DNA of 64,000 bases from Andrena cerasifolii (taxonomy: Eukaryota; Arthropoda; Insecta; Hymenoptera; Andrenidae), in the NCBI RefSeq assembly GCF_050908995.1, contig NC_135122.1:14362501-14426500 (forward strand), in the 5' to 3' direction. The translations under genes were made by a program, and so were the position numbers. This document shows, in pieces, positions 1-12,731 of the stretch. Under the pieces are notes generated by a model. That model searched no databases. It was not told the origin of the DNA and saw nothing but the letters and a program-made list of their open reading frames with translations. Within the stretch, counting starts at the first letter, position 1. Each line of letters starts with the position of its first letter.

Positions 1-1056
1 GCCAGGGGTTGATGCGCACGGCGAGGGCGCGCTAGGTGGAAAAGCCAATTAAAATATCAAAATGAATGAGGCGCACTTTGGGGTATTGCCATTGGAAATT
101 GCTTTTACGACTGTTTTTATCATGTCAGTTTTGGTTTCAATTTATATTTGCTCGCTTTATTAGCCGCGATTGACGCGCGGCAGTCAGCGCTGGGAGGCAG
201 ATTAATCGACTTGTCCGCACTGTGAGGTCCATTGCCTGGCGTTGTCGCCGCTTCGCCTTTGATATCCCAGATTTTTAATATATTTCACTGAAATATTATT
301 CCAGGCATTCAGCGGGAACTGTTATTGCCATTTTATCAATGAACGGTCGGTCCCGCGAATGCTGGGGGCCGTAAAACAGAATTCTTATGGCGGTTTTATC
401 ATTCGCGTGGGTATTTTACAAATGGCTGGAATTAAATTTGAATAACGATTAAGGTGGTAATTTCCCCCGTTTTCATAAACACGGCGGTTCTAGCTTTTCT
501 GTCGAACGAAACGGATTGAATATACCTCCTCACGGAAAAATATTGATTCGTTGAAGAGCTCGATAGGTCTCGAGTCGCCAGAGTGGTTCGTTTCGGAAAG
601 GGTTCGGGCAAACAGAGATTATTCAAGCTTTAATTAAGAAAATTTCATTTTGCAGCTGATCTCGTAAAAAAAAGTGCGGCTGGATCGGGGGAAAGTTTAC
701 CACTGCTGTTTTTCGGAGCTTAATATCCTGGAATTGAGTAGTTTCTTCCTTCCGAATTCGACTGCGCCCTGAGATATTATCCGGAGCTCTATACGCCCTG
801 TTTTCATAGAAAACTCAGCTCATCTTTGCCCCACAAATACCCTGCATGTGTCTCAATATACGAGAGCGATTTTATCCAACATGCAGAAGAAAAAGTCACA
901 ATAGGTCACAATAAAAAAGCTCAAAAAATTCTGAGTATTACTTCAAGCATACCTTAATATGCAGGCAAAACGCCAAACAGTATAGACTTATAGTTTTTGT
1001 TAAATAAATTCACGAAGATGGAGTTGAAAAGCGGGCAGTCACACTAGAGTACCCCT
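1..1056. other. Non-coding stretch, no gene recognised
   Basis: No convincing coding sequence is seen. The only open frame of any length (432-626, minus, 64 codons) has no recognisable domain. The sequence is AT-rich after about 840. It is probably intronic or intergenic. Confidence 0.6.
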
Positions 1057-1355
1057 TTAACCCTTTAGCGCCAAACCTATCATATATGATACATTCCTTT
1101 TTTTTTGCCGTGTCGCCGTTTGCATTCGCAATTCGCTGTTAACAGTTTAAGTAGTAGGTAGATGTTTAGCGTAGTTTTAATCACTGAAGAAAGTTGGACC
1201 TATCTGAACCCTGTATTCATTGGTTTTATGCATTTTAACCCCTGAAAAAAATAAACAATTTTTTAAATAAAAATATATAAATTCCGACCATTTTTAACGA
1301 TATAAAGAAAACGGGATATTTTTCCTTCAACAGGATCTAGGCGCTAAAGGGTTAA
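1057..1355. mobile_element. piggyBac-type MITE with TTAA target duplications
   Basis: A 291-bp element (1061-1351) is bounded by inverted termini CCCTTTAGCGCC on the left and GGCGCTAAAGGG on the right, and is flanked on both sides by TTAA (1057-1060 and 1352-1355). TTAA duplications with CCC...GGG ends are the hallmark of the piggyBac superfamily. The interior is AT-rich, holds the sub-terminal palindrome ATCATATATGAT, and has no open frame that could be a transposase. It is therefore non-autonomous and would need a piggyBac transposase in trans. The perfect ends and duplications suggest it is fairly young. Confidence 0.85.
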
Positions 1356-4300
1356 TCACGTTTTTGCTCCAGACACAATAATCCCTCACTTGCAGGACTA
1401 TCACTGTACAAAGCAGGAGCACAATTTCGTTCAGCCGAAGAATATTATCCGGCTTGCTGGGATCTCATAACACCAAGGAGCTTTTGCATATTCCGTGCGT
1501 CCTCTCCGTGGCGAGCCCTCTTCAACAACGCACTACAGCCAAAATCTACGTTACAAACCCAGTACGTGCTTCGATTTCCACAGCCCCGGAGGAGAATCCA
1601 TAAGTAAGTACCCATAATCCATTGGAAAGGGGGGAATCCTTGGTATCGTTTCGTTCGTCATATCCCACGCGCGTCCAAACGCAAATGGTGGTCAAAGTAG
1701 GAGCGGGGAAGTAAATGAATCGAACACACGTTACATCACCGCGGGGTTTCAATATCGCGCCGAGGGTGTTCGCGAGAGTCTGGCCCCGAAGCGACGGGCG
1801 TACGAAAAGTGACCCGCGCCGGTCTACGATCCATTAAAATCAGCAGCGATAAAGGTGTCCGTCGAGGGTGCATCCACATTGCCGGGGAATATTTGCCTGC
1901 GCGCATTTAATTATTGGGTTTTCGGGTCTCAGGCCTCGCCACCCTCGGCCCCCTGTTACCGTGCATTTCACGTACGAATGAGAAAAGCTCCCGCGGGAGA
2001 AATCGATTTCCGGTATACATCGATGCACACGTACAGCGTGCATTCGACCCTGCGCTTCTCCGCGTTCCTCTGCCCGCCCCGCGGCCTTTCACGCTCCGGC
2101 GCTTATCCCTTGCTCCATTAATCCCCGACCGGTTAACGACACGCTCCTCCATCGTTCCAGAAACAGGACACCGTTGGAATCAAACGGGAGGCAGGTACCG
2201 CGAATTCGCGTTTCAGTTTCTGGGACGGACGTTCGATTTTTGGTTTTTCAATGTGACGAGGTGTAATGGCAGCGAATGCCAGGGCAACTGGAGGTGGCAC
2301 TGGGTACTGCGAGGGGATTAACAAGTTCGATGCGGATTGGGGATTTTAGGTTCTTTCGTAAGGATTGAGAACGTTGATTGGGATTTAGATTGTAATGGGA
2401 GAACAATCTGTGGATGTTTGTATTAGGCGCGTGGAATTCGCAGTGGAAGCGTAGGAGGGGCGGTAATATTTTTTTAAGGGGTCGTTCTACTTTGATCGGC
2501 CGAAAAATGAAGCTATTTTTAAAGATTTTTGTCTCCGTTTTTGGAAATAAATCTTCGTACGAAAAGATTTTATTCTACGCCTTCTATGTATTGTTCCGTA
2601 TAGGGTCACTGGGGTTATCCCTATTTTCGGTTGTACTGAAATTTCCATCAGGCATTTTTTCAACGTTCTCTTTCTCGTTGACGCTAGATCTAAAATACCT
2701 ACGTAATTAATTGGAAGAGTTAATGATAGAACGAGTCGTATCGAGACAGGAGAATTATCAAACGTTTTACAAGTATTGGCAACCAGCGGGCTAATATGGA
2801 ATATATGAGCGGCTAATAATATCTGCAAATCGTGTATATTCGATCGAAACGACTAAATTGGGTGGCTGTCCAGAGCAATTCATTTTATATAATCGGCTTT
2901 GCATAAACCGAGCGAATTTTGACCATTTAGTGTCGCTCCGCTGAATCATTAAGCACCCTGATCGTTAGGTGTCATGTATAATTTTATTCTCGTTGGAATC
3001 CAGTTAAAAAATTCAAGCTGAACCTCGGCGACCAAAGAATTCAATTACTCCACATACGAAATTTGTAATAGGATTAATCACTGTGAACAGAGCGCGTTTA
3101 ATATACGCTTCTTTATCATTCTGCATTACACCAATTACCGGGCACTACAAACGTGGACAGTTTCGAGTTTCACAAATTGGCATCACATCACTGTCGCTAA
3201 TAATTACCAAGGAACTACTAATATTGACCGCGAACGCTCTTCGTAACTTTACTTCCTTTTCACCGCAGATACGTCGGTGCGGGAGAAAGGATTTTCAACA
3301 TTTCACGATGTTTCTCGCTATCAGAAACCTTCGAGCAGGCGGTGGTTTCCAGCTTGGAAAACCTCGGACTTGTAACTGGAGTTTAACGATAAATGGTGAG
3401 CCGGGCCGCGTTATACGCGATCGTGCGCGAGGATTTATCGCGATCGCGAATTATCGCGTGGCTTTACCAGGCGGAATCGCACACGACGCACGTAGTCGAT
3501 GAAAAAAAGAAAGAAAGTGTTTCGGAAATAACAGGACAGATATTGCATCTTCCATGAGGAAACCTGTCCTCTAAGTCGTCATGATTCGAAATTGAGGAAC
3601 TTGGTAATTCTATCGCCACACGTACTGTCTTCCATTGTTTTAAAAGAGTTATTCGTCGGTTAACGCTGTCCAGATTTTTCGTTCAACTTGAGAAATACAG
3701 GGCACGAGGCGGAAACTTTAAAATCCCCGGGTTTAAAAGGGGTATTTCGAATTCTGACGGCGGTGGGTACTTTCGTTTCGCTTTCTGGCGTGTTCGTGAA
3801 TGACAGCCAGCAGATTAAAATTTTCAGCGTTTTGACACGTTATTAAAAGCGCGTGAAACTGAAAAATTCGTAGAGAACGGTAACGAGCAAATGGACCAGT
3901 TTGTTTAACGGAGCTTATGGAAATCGTTTCATGTAGGTGCAAAGTCACATGAATTTTCAACTCTATTGCACTCGGATTATACTCGGGCATCATTAATTAA
4001 GCTTTCAATGAAATGCGCATTTACTCGAGTTAGTGGAACGTGGGCGAATGAATTTTATTCGACTGCTGATTCCCTCGTCCCTGAAGGGATCCGCATTACC
4101 CAATTACCCGAGTCTTTTTGTGCCTGATTAAGATCGGATCGAGGAATGTCGAATCGTCGTTCGCGAAAATGCTGTCTAATCGCATCAGCTTCCAGCTATT
4201 CTTACGTCGAACCAGTTCGGAAGACATTTAAACGAGAGAAAGGAGACGAAATTGCTCTACGCTTCGAAAGAAAAGTTCGCTCCCTTTGGGCGGCATTAAA

Positions 4301-7194
4301 TTGCAGTCCCAACGAAAATAGAGAACAGTGCGATGCTTAGCTCTACGATAAAAAGTTTCGCCCATCGTCGTGTCGAGTCTTTGCACAGTGGAACGAATCC
4401 AAAGACATTCCTCGAGCGTGATCTCGTGAAAAATCGGGATCCTGCAGATTTTGAAACGATATCGAAATTAAGGTGGGTACACTGAATAGTTTCGCGGCGA
4501 GCTGCATTGTAATTATTGAAGCGTAACTGAAATTGCAATTGTCAGTATCGCGATCACGAAATCATAATTTGAATTTAACACGAGAGTTCAGAGAGTTGAA
4601 GAATGTATTCTGAAGGATCGAGTTAAAGACGTAAGATGATTTGAAAGAGGGATTGCAAAATTTGAACGCGTATAATTTCGATGTAAATGAAGAAGAATAT
4701 TTTGCGGACAAATGAATTGAGATATAATAAGTGATGTAAAGGATCCATCGCGATTTTATTGCTCCCAGTGTATTTATTTTTATACTTTACCCATTTTGTG
4801 GAAGATCTTGTGATGTTTTTTAAATGTGTGAGATGAAAATTGTAGAAACACATATTATCCAAAATAACAGACTCTTCGTAGAATTATCGAATTACCTTCT
4901 CGCAGACAACAGAGTCCTTCCTACCCCCAAAAAGATTTAAGAAAGCTAAGATTACTCAATGACTACCTGTTTAATCTTTCCAAATGCTACCGCACGAATA
5001 ATTAAAACACTTTATCAAGCCTCCACTAAAACAAGTGGGCAACAACGCGACCCCTTCGAGCAGGCCCGCCTGACTCGTTCAAAAGTTGCACACCCCGAAG
5101 GAAAAGCTCGCTCAGGCAAGAATTTCGATTTTGCCCATAGATCAGGGGCCCTCGAATGCTCGCCCCCGTCGCGGTTTACGATTGCATTTGTATCGCGCGA
5201 AGTCGGCCAAGTATATTTCACCGACTGAAAAGGGAAGGAAACAGTCCAGGTCGACGACGGTGGCAGAAAAAAGCGAGGAAAGAATGGAAGAAAAGGAATT
5301 CAATCTTTCTTGGCGTCGAGGTCTCGAAGGGAGCAACGCTGGAGGGAACATTCCATTTCAGCCAATTCGAACTTTTAATCCATCGAAAATTTACGCCGCT
5401 ATCGAGCGGCCGGGCTATCAGATGGGGAACGGAAAAAAATCGGTGATATACGCTCGGGTTTTTGAAAGTATGATTCCAGTATTGCAGCGAGCCCGATCGT
5501 CCGTCGTTAAACTTTATCCTCCCTATTTCTACCGCCACGCGAGCCCAGCCATATTTCTCCCTTTACGCGTCGCATAAGGTTCGAATAATGCCAATAAGGG
5601 CGCCCTTCGAACGCTGTAAAAATTTTATTTTTCCTCGGGACGGGATCGGGGGACCGAGGTGTATCAAATGGGGCACGAATGGCCCTCTGATGACGTGTAA
5701 CGTTCGGGAAGCACGTTTTGTTCGTAACACTTCGACGGCTGCGTGTTTCTGGGTGGAGACAACCAATCTGCCTTTCTATTTCAACCTTTAACGCTTATGT
5801 TTTATAAACATGTAAATATTAGAGTTATACACTTTGACTATTCATATTTATTTCATGTACAGACCCTTATGTAAATTCGTGTCAGAGGTACCAGAAGATA
5901 TTTGTGAAGATACTAAAACCTGCTTTAAGGAATCTTCTAAACTGATCGATGCTCGCGAAGAAGGAAATGTTTGGAATTCGAAGGAGCGACTTTTCTGCAA
6001 TTGTGATTTATTTACGCGACAGGAAAGGCGCCGTTAATGTTTCGAGAGACTCGAAGAGACCTCTTGAAGGGAGAGGATCAACAGGATAACAAGAATCGTT
6101 ACGACTTAATTTTCGCGCCCTCGAGCCGCGCAGCACGGGCCAAGGGGATGTCGATTCCCAATTAAATCGAACCTTCAAACGGCGCTAAGAAGTCGATTTG
6201 CATGGGCAAATGCTCGCTAAAAGCCAGCCTCGATGGGAGTTCCTTTCAAGTGAAAGAAAGTTCGAACGGCGATCATTAGTGGTTTAAGAACGCGGACTTA
6301 CACCGATAATCGAGCAATCTCGTCGCTCGAGGAGGGAGATTTTGAAAGTCTGCCAAATCTGCCGCCAGGAGGGGGCTAAAAACACGGGAAACTTTTCAAG
6401 TGGAGTTGTAAAAACCGTTTCCTTCGTGGAAATACAGCGTGCCACGGAGTCATTATAGAAATCGTTGGATTAAAACGATGAAATCCTGACAAAGGCCCGT
6501 TTGAGAATTATTCCGCCTTAATTAAGAAGAATCGTGGAATTAAGGGGAAGTAATCCACTGTGAAGCGAGTGAAATTTGTTTCGTCGGGTAATCGCGGGCG
6601 GGCGAAGCGGATTCGCGGTTCCTTTCCCCCGTTGAACGCCTAATTTCGTTGAAATCCTCGTTAGAATATGAACAGAGGGTAACGAGGCGGAGTGGGGAGT
6701 TTTAATTTTTAAAGCCCACACGCCGCCGGGGGCATTAGGGTTTTAAAGCGCGGCAAAATGGCGACCCGTAATCTTTTACTTACACAAATACCCGCGGTTT
6801 AACGCTTGGGAACCGCAACGCTGCCGAGTAACGGATCGCGCGCTTTTACCTACTTAATAAAATTCCTCTCCGAGCCGAGCTGATAAAATTTTTTCGTAAT
6901 ACCCGCGCCGCCGTAAATCGACATAATGTTTCCTAGCGGATATCCTCGTTTCAAGTAACAAACGTTACTCTGACAATCAAAGTAATGAGAGTATTTGGCG
7001 CGATGCCATGCCGCTCGAAGACTACGTTCCTCTTGGCCCCCCAGTTTGGCATAACGTTTTCATATTCCATTTCCGATAAGCTCCATCGAGGAACGCAAAT
7101 GAGCCACGATTGCCTGCGTCGTCAGGGTAATCACATTATACTAAGTGGACGAGAGAAATGGGGTTGCAATAGTCTTACCCTTCCCTTCGTCACG
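1356..7194. other. Non-coding stretch, no gene recognised
   Basis: Mixed composition, with GC-richer patches near 1.75-2.3 kb and 5.0-5.8 kb where several overlapping frames of 60-163 codons stay open on both strands. None has a recognisable domain, and the frames contradict each other, so I read them as chance openings. Nothing like a tRNA or a tandem array was seen. It could be part of the intron downstream of the lectin exon, which is read on the minus strand. Confidence 0.55.
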
Positions 7195-7699
7195 TACGGG
7201 AGACCGGGGCAAAGCGAACCTCGGGGTAAAATGAGCTTTCTTAATTTATTCTTTAACAATAGAATCTATTTATAAATTTCGGTGACGTAATAATCGCGTG
7301 TAATACCGCAATGATAATTATGCACATTCGGATATCGAAAAATGGAAATTCATTTTAAAAAATTAAAAACGAAGTTTTAGAGACTTCCAATTGGTTTTCT
7401 TTTCAATTTAGCTTTTTGGATAAATCAGTCTTAAATTTGTTATTTTAACTGCAAATTTTTTCCGCGTGTTTATAACAAGCAGCCCACCCCATATATGGGG
7501 TAAAGTGGTCGTTTTGGCATTTTCTTTTCAAGATGAATTTTAATATACTTTAAGTTTATTTTAAGTATTGCTATTCGTCATTTATCAGTAGTAATGCTCA
7601 AATTATATTATAAATGTATTTCCACACATTTTTATTGAAAGGGAAAAATTTTATTCGACTTCAAACTTTTTTCGCGTCACTTTGCCCCGGTCTCCCCTA
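7195..7699. mobile_element. TA-flanked terminal-inverted-repeat element, GGGAGACCGGGG family
   Basis: A 501-bp element (7197-7697) has inverted ends: CGGGAGACCGGGGCAAAGCG on the left, and GGGGAGACCGGGGCAAAGTG as the reverse complement of the right end. Both sides are flanked by TA (7195-7196, 7698-7699), as expected for Tc1/mariner-like insertion. The interior repeats the end motif: GGGGTAAAATG at 7223, and GGGGTAAAGTGG at 7497 next to a 14-bp palindrome CCCCATATATGGGG (7487-7500). No transposase frame is present. The element at 28.0 kb shares the end motif. The superfamily assignment rests only on the TA duplication. Confidence 0.7.
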
Positions 7700-10094
7700 A
7701 TTATGCGACTCGTTTTATTTATTATACGTGCATAGGTATGTGCCTGAATATATTTCGAAAACGTTCTTAATATTTGTGGGAAATAAGGTTCGAAAATAAG
7801 ACTCATCACGATTTCTAAGGAACCACTGATCCTATGATCATAAAAGATAGGTAGATTCCTCTTAGCCTTTACGTGTGCGCTAAAAAATCATTCTAAAAAC
7901 TCCCATTCCTTTGCCGAAAAAAGATATAAAAATAAAATAAAAGTGGCATCCGTGACTTGTTTACTAAGTAAGATGCCGGGTCTCGTCTCGCGGTGCTCTA
8001 TTTCTAGTAACATTGAACTTGAATTTTATTTATCATAGTACTAACTTCAGTGTATGATGGCATTTAACATTCCAGAATATTTTCACCAATTCGGAGATTC
8101 TCAAGTAAAATATGGTTGTGAAGGAATTCTCGAAACAGACAAGTCCATATTCCATTCGAGCAGCAAAGCGTTTCGCTAAAATAACGAATAGAGAAATGGT
8201 TTGTGAAGAAAGGCTGGATGGAGGGCGGCTGCAACATCATTGGCCGAATAAAAGGAGTTATTTTATTTTCGCCAGCGGTGCTGCGGCCGAGATCACACAC
8301 AATGGTCCCTTTCTGGAGCAATGGAAACGTAAAATACGAAATCAATACGAAATCCTCGTACCTCTTTCCTGGCCATTGGAAAGCCGCGAAAATTTCTATT
8401 GTTGCTTCATCGATAAGTTATTATCGCCGTAGCACGGCTCGCGGAGGATTTTACGCGCTGTAAAAGATTCTTTTGGGCCATTTGCGCCGGAAATTTTCCA
8501 AAACTCTGGGGAAGTAAATTTCCTGGGGACAACTTGAAATTCTACCGACGGGGCTACCCACTGTGCGATTTACTCGACGAAAATAAGAAGAGTTGCTTCA
8601 ACTTTTCTCAGAACTTCGTGGAGGTTCTCAAGGATGCGAAATCTGCACTAATTTGGACTGTGATTCAATGAGAATTGAAAGTTCTCTTTGATTTAAGACG
8701 CAAATCCACAATGAGATTTCACATGAGACAACTAATGAGAAATGATTTTAGAGCTCTTTAGAGCTCTGTCGGAACATAGTTAAGGAATGAATGTAGTTGA
8801 AATGAAGCTAATTAATCACTTAATATCACTTCCTCCACTATTCCTATACTCCGCCAGCTATGACAAATAAGTAAACCTAAAGATCCCCACTAAATTCCAC
8901 AAATTTCCTAAATCAGGCGCAGAGGGGATATCTGCGCAAAGTCAAAGCCCCCTTTCATCCGTAAAATAACCCATTATTCACCATCAGCAGATTCCCAACA
9001 ACCACCCAGCATTACTGCCTGCCCCACGCTCTCTTTCACTTCCCCCCGTCGAAGATCCCTATTCAACGCAGCCAGGAAGAACCGCCCACGCGAAATCCGT
9101 TCCCTGTTGCGGCTAATTGTACGCAAACGGGCGGGATTACTCCGGCGACTACAAAACCTGGAAACCCACGCCGCGTTTCTAATCGACGTTGCGTAAAACG
9201 AACCCGCGAATTACCCGGCTGGTTGGCTGAAAATCGTACGATCCTCCCAGCAGAACAGACGAGGAAGTCACTGGGAATAGGGGATGGGATCGGAACGCTG
9301 TCTGCCGTTGCCCCTGCTCTATCTTCACGCTGCGGAGAGCGAAAAGAGTGCAGGTGGAAAAAATGCATCCCTGAGAAGTCCTGGTTAGGCAGGATTCACG
9401 GGTCGGCTGGGAGCGAAGCGACTGGAAAAACGCGGCGTGCTACCGCGATTCCCTCATTTCATTTCGACCGCGAACGAAACGCGGACGGAAAAACCTTGGC
9501 AGAAGAGTCTCGAGAGCGGAGGGCGCGCGAAACGTTGCTTCCTCTCTTGGTTTCAGAGTCGGCGGCAATCGCCGTGGAGGAGAGTCGGGGCACGCGAGCG
9601 TGGCTGAGCAGGCGGGCGGTGGAGGCGCGAGGAGACGGCCGCCATTTAAAATCCACCATCGAGAGATAATGGCAACTGACCTGAAAACGACACTCTGGTG
9701 TTCCGTGGACCGTGGACGCTGACAAACTTGCACACGGCGCAGGGAACGCGGTCCGAATGTCGGAGCTCCTCTGCGCTGTAACCTAGCTACGCGAGGCTGG
9801 GGTTGATAGTGTCGAGGACAGGGCGGGTTCGTGGAACGGGCGTGGCTATTTGGATGTTTTTTAGATCGCACATTTTATGCAGATATAGCTTCTGTGCTGA
9901 CTAAGTTTTTGGGACATTGTGTAGGCTGAATGACAATGGGGGTGTAATTGGGAGTTGGGGTACATTGATTGTTGCATAGAGCAGGAGTTAATCAGAATAT
10001 TATTGGAAGTCGATCAGGATGGAGCTGAAAGAAACCCTATTGTGTCTCATGCATATGGACGAGTAATAGTGTTATTCTGTGAAAAAGGATTCTA
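7700..10094. other. Non-coding stretch with a GC-rich block, no gene recognised
   Basis: AT-rich to about 8.9 kb, then GC-rich from about 9.0 to 9.85 kb. In the GC-rich part frames of 88-148 codons are open on both strands (9223-9669 plus, 9440-9871 minus). The peptides are dominated by Arg, Ser and Ala, show no domain, and overlap one another, so they are probably chance. A small direct repeat, TTTAGAGCTC twice, lies at about 8749-8768. Confidence 0.5.
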
Positions 10095-10545
10095 CAGAAG
10101 GACTTAAGGAGATGCCTTTACCTCCTGGTACCCTTCAAGTTCAAGCTTCTTATCCCTCAGAGCACCCAGGTTTGTTACCCATACCTCTGACTCTACGTTT
10201 TGGGTACTGTCCGAAGGTGTGCAAAGGCGATAGTCAAGGTGACTGAATCACAGCTGATAACCACCTGCCATCGCGAGACTCAGGGGCATTCTCAACCCTT
10301 GCGGATGTGTACGAGGCAGGCGGGGGAAGTCCCCTTGTTCAACCACGATTCTCAACGTCCTCGCTCTCCGTTAACCACGGGTGGAGTTGTCATACTTATA
10401 GCACGCTCTCAGTTGAGCCTCTCGCATGGTCTCAGCGCTGGTGAGCTGGCTCAGGTGCCTACCCCGGGATCATCCGAGGAAACATGCTCCCGAGGTTAAA
10501 AACACCCATGGGTGCATACCCAGGTCCTGGGGGTTGGTGGGATGA
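10095..10545. repeat. Compositionally distinct block, possible dispersed repeat (uncertain)
   Basis: This block is GC-richer than its AT-rich flanks, has fairly abrupt edges, and has few AT runs. One plus frame of 99 codons (10200-10499) crosses it without a recognisable domain. It could be a fragment of a retroelement untranslated region, a SINE-like copy or part of a non-coding RNA. I do not recognise it. No terminal repeats or target duplication were found, so the limits are approximate. Confidence 0.25.
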
Positions 10546-12373
10546 ATATAGTGAAGTAAAATCTCAAGCGACATTCATGAAGATATGAGACATGTCCACC
10601 TGGATGCGCAGCCGTTCAGAAGGAACATTTGAGTGACTATAACATTATCTATATAAAATTTCAGGCACTCTTCATATCTACTGTGCAATTGCAATAGTGG
10701 TCTTTTATCTAGCACCCACAGCTGATTTTAACCAAGGATTAAAGTATATAGAAGAATCAGGAGTCGAGCTGGAGAGTACGAGTTCGCAAATGGAGCGAAG
10801 AAAGTAGCAGAGAAATCGGGAACGTCATCGAAGCGCAACGTACACGAGACAGTAAAGCTCGATACGGATTCCTGACGATGGAAAGCTTTCCCTTGAAATC
10901 TTTTCGATGGGAGGGGGGCGTTCCGACTGCGAGAGCTTACAAACCTAAGCAGAGGTTACGAGGATTGAACCGTACAAGGGTTAAACCAGCGAAGTGGATA
11001 CGGTTTACGATTCTTTCCGAGTCAGTACTTCCCCGGAGGAAGTGGTTGGGGTGCCAGGGCAATCGTCCACGTCTTTCTCCTGGATTAGAAATCAGGGTTT
11101 CGCCAGGAGCCAATAAATATAAGATGGCAGATAAACTTTCCGGGGTGAAACGTCAGAGTTGGAAGTTTCGACTGTAAACTCTTCGTAGAAGCAAGTCACA
11201 CTACTCTGTATACAGTGTTCTATGATGGCGATGCTGGGAGTTACTGCTTTGCACAGTTCTGTTGGTTTCCCAAGGGGGTGTAAAAAATACTTTCAACTTT
11301 TTAACTCGAAGGGAATTTAGTGTACAGACCGTGCCTGCTGTTGTTACCACCCTGAATATCTTTTTAGTGACCTATCTGAAGGAAATGACATGTTTGTTTG
11401 AAAGGTTGATAAAAAAAATTAAGGAGATAAATGCTATAATTCATTAACGTCAATTTTGGAAATTTCAGCTGTATTTCTAAGAAGAAATTGCTTTCATTGA
11501 TTAGTAGGTAGTTTAGTTTAAATGAATTTATTCCCTACTAACAGGGGTAGAAATATATTCGCTTCGATGCGAACTGTCTCACTGCACATAAAATAACATT
11601 TGCTTTCATATTCATTAAAATAGTGTCGACCTATACTCCCCTGGGTAGAATTTTAGATTACTGTCGAAGCACAGGGTGCACAGGGCGGAAAGATAACTCT
11701 AAAGTTCAGATCGATAATGCAACGCTTAAGTACCACTTAAAGTTCCCGAATTCGAGCGTTAATTAGCAAGTTACAGGAAGTAATAATACAGTAGAGCCCG
11801 ATACGCGTAGCTTCAGAACGCTGATGATGAAAGCCGTACGTCGATGGGAGTTTAGATAATGCTTTAACATAAAGTTCCTCCGAGCAGCAACGTGCGTTCA
11901 GGTTGATGGCGACTTATCTCAGCCATTCTATCGCGGTAACGGTAATCATCTAACCCTAGCGGTATAACGTTCGAGAGGATACTAAAGCTGATTCCACTCT
12001 CTGGAAACTTGACTATACTGGGGAAACAATTCGTCGACATTAAATCATAAACATGAACACACAAACAGCAAATTAAATACATGAGAATCAAAACTACATT
12101 GGTCTCGGAAATTTCTTACGCTGTCGAGCATCCAATTTTCTAACTGAAATCATTAAAATCCTAGAACACGCTGATCCGTCAACTTCTCTCTGCAATGATC
12201 CAACTCCATATTCTGTCAAGATTCCAGAGTTGAGTAGAACCAACGCCAATGGCACACGAACGCTTAAGGGGTCTTCCTAGCGTGGCGACGGGAAAGAACT
12301 CAATTTTTCAGGAATTAAAAAAAGACCCCTTAAACCCCGAAAATGATCGATCAAAGATGCTTTCTTCACACAT
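10546..12373. other. Non-coding stretch downstream of the lectin exon, probable intron
   Basis: On the minus strand this follows the CAG|GTATGT donor at 12375/12376, so it should be intron of the lectin-domain gene. The frame running on past that donor reaches a stop. No exon for the second half of the lectin domain (expected to carry the G-D-P-C-P motif) was found here or down to position 1. Weakly similar 63-64 bp segments occur at 10849-10912 and 11788-11850. Confidence 0.5.
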
Positions 12374-12375
12374 AC

Positions 12376-12581
12376 CTGCAACGACTGTGGCCAGACGCAA
12401 GTGTTATTCAGCTGTCTGTCCCCGGTGAGCATGGATGGATTGGAAGAGCTGCACTCTCCAGTACCATTCGACCCCGTCCCACCATATTGAGCGAGGGAGA
12501 CGGCGATGGTCGTGCCAGGTGGGCACGTGATCGTCATCGGCTTGTCGACGCAGGATGCAGTCTGGTAAGTCCTCAGGTTGC
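12376..12581 (-). CDS. Internal exon: N-terminal half of a SUEL/galactose-binding lectin domain
   Basis: Seen: a 206-nt minus-strand exon with acceptor TTGTCAG|GC (AG at 12583-12582), phase 1 entry, and donor CAG|GTATGTG (GT at 12375-12374), ending on a codon boundary. The 68 codons begin NLRTYQTASCVDKPMTITCP and end NNTCVWPQSLQ. Family knowledge: the pattern C-x3-(M/L)TIxC-x-PG-x2-I-x(n)-YG...C...N-x-C-x2-P-x-SL matches the first half of the Gal_lectin (PF02140) domain found in latrophilin, EVA-1 and rhamnose-binding lectins. These are extracellular carbohydrate- or protein-binding modules. The domain's second half (GDPCPG region and final Cys) must lie in a following exon that I did not find. 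Cysteines at exon residues 10, 19, 43 and 61 (counting the asparagine as 1) are consistent with the fold. The exact paralogue is unknown; the sequence differs from typical latrophilin, for example Gly replaces the usual Arg after YG. A Drosophila-type uncharacterised SUEL-lectin membrane or secreted protein is likely. Confidence 0.75.
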
Positions 12582-12731
12582 CTGACAACACGGCTGCCGT
12601 TTTAATATCGCGATCGTTGCGCATTTCCCCGATATAAAGCGTGGATAAAAATGACGGAATGGCGATGAACAAGTGATCAGATCAGGAATTTCGAAGGTAT
12701 ATGAAAGTGACACAAGATTAATTTCCAGGAG
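12582..12731. other. Intron flank upstream of the lectin exon
   Basis: Read on the minus strand this holds the acceptor side of the lectin exon. The lectin frame stays open through about 30 further codons to 12672 but has no ATG. It has poor coding character, so the AG at 12583-12582 is preferred as the boundary. A second AG within the exon (about 12562) would be an alternative acceptor that removes six codons. Confidence 0.45.

Noticed and set aside
5086..5577. 163-codon plus-strand frame
   Set aside because: Overlapped by four other frames and with no domain or splice-site support.
9223..9871. Long frames on both strands in the 9.2-9.9 kb GC-rich block
   Set aside because: Arg/Ser/Ala-rich translations with no motif; the two strands contradict each other.
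12376..12672. Extending the lectin exon upstream to the start of the open frame at 12672
   Set aside because: The extra 30 codons start at TTG, look non-coding, and lie beyond a usable acceptor TTGTCAG; the domain itself begins after it.
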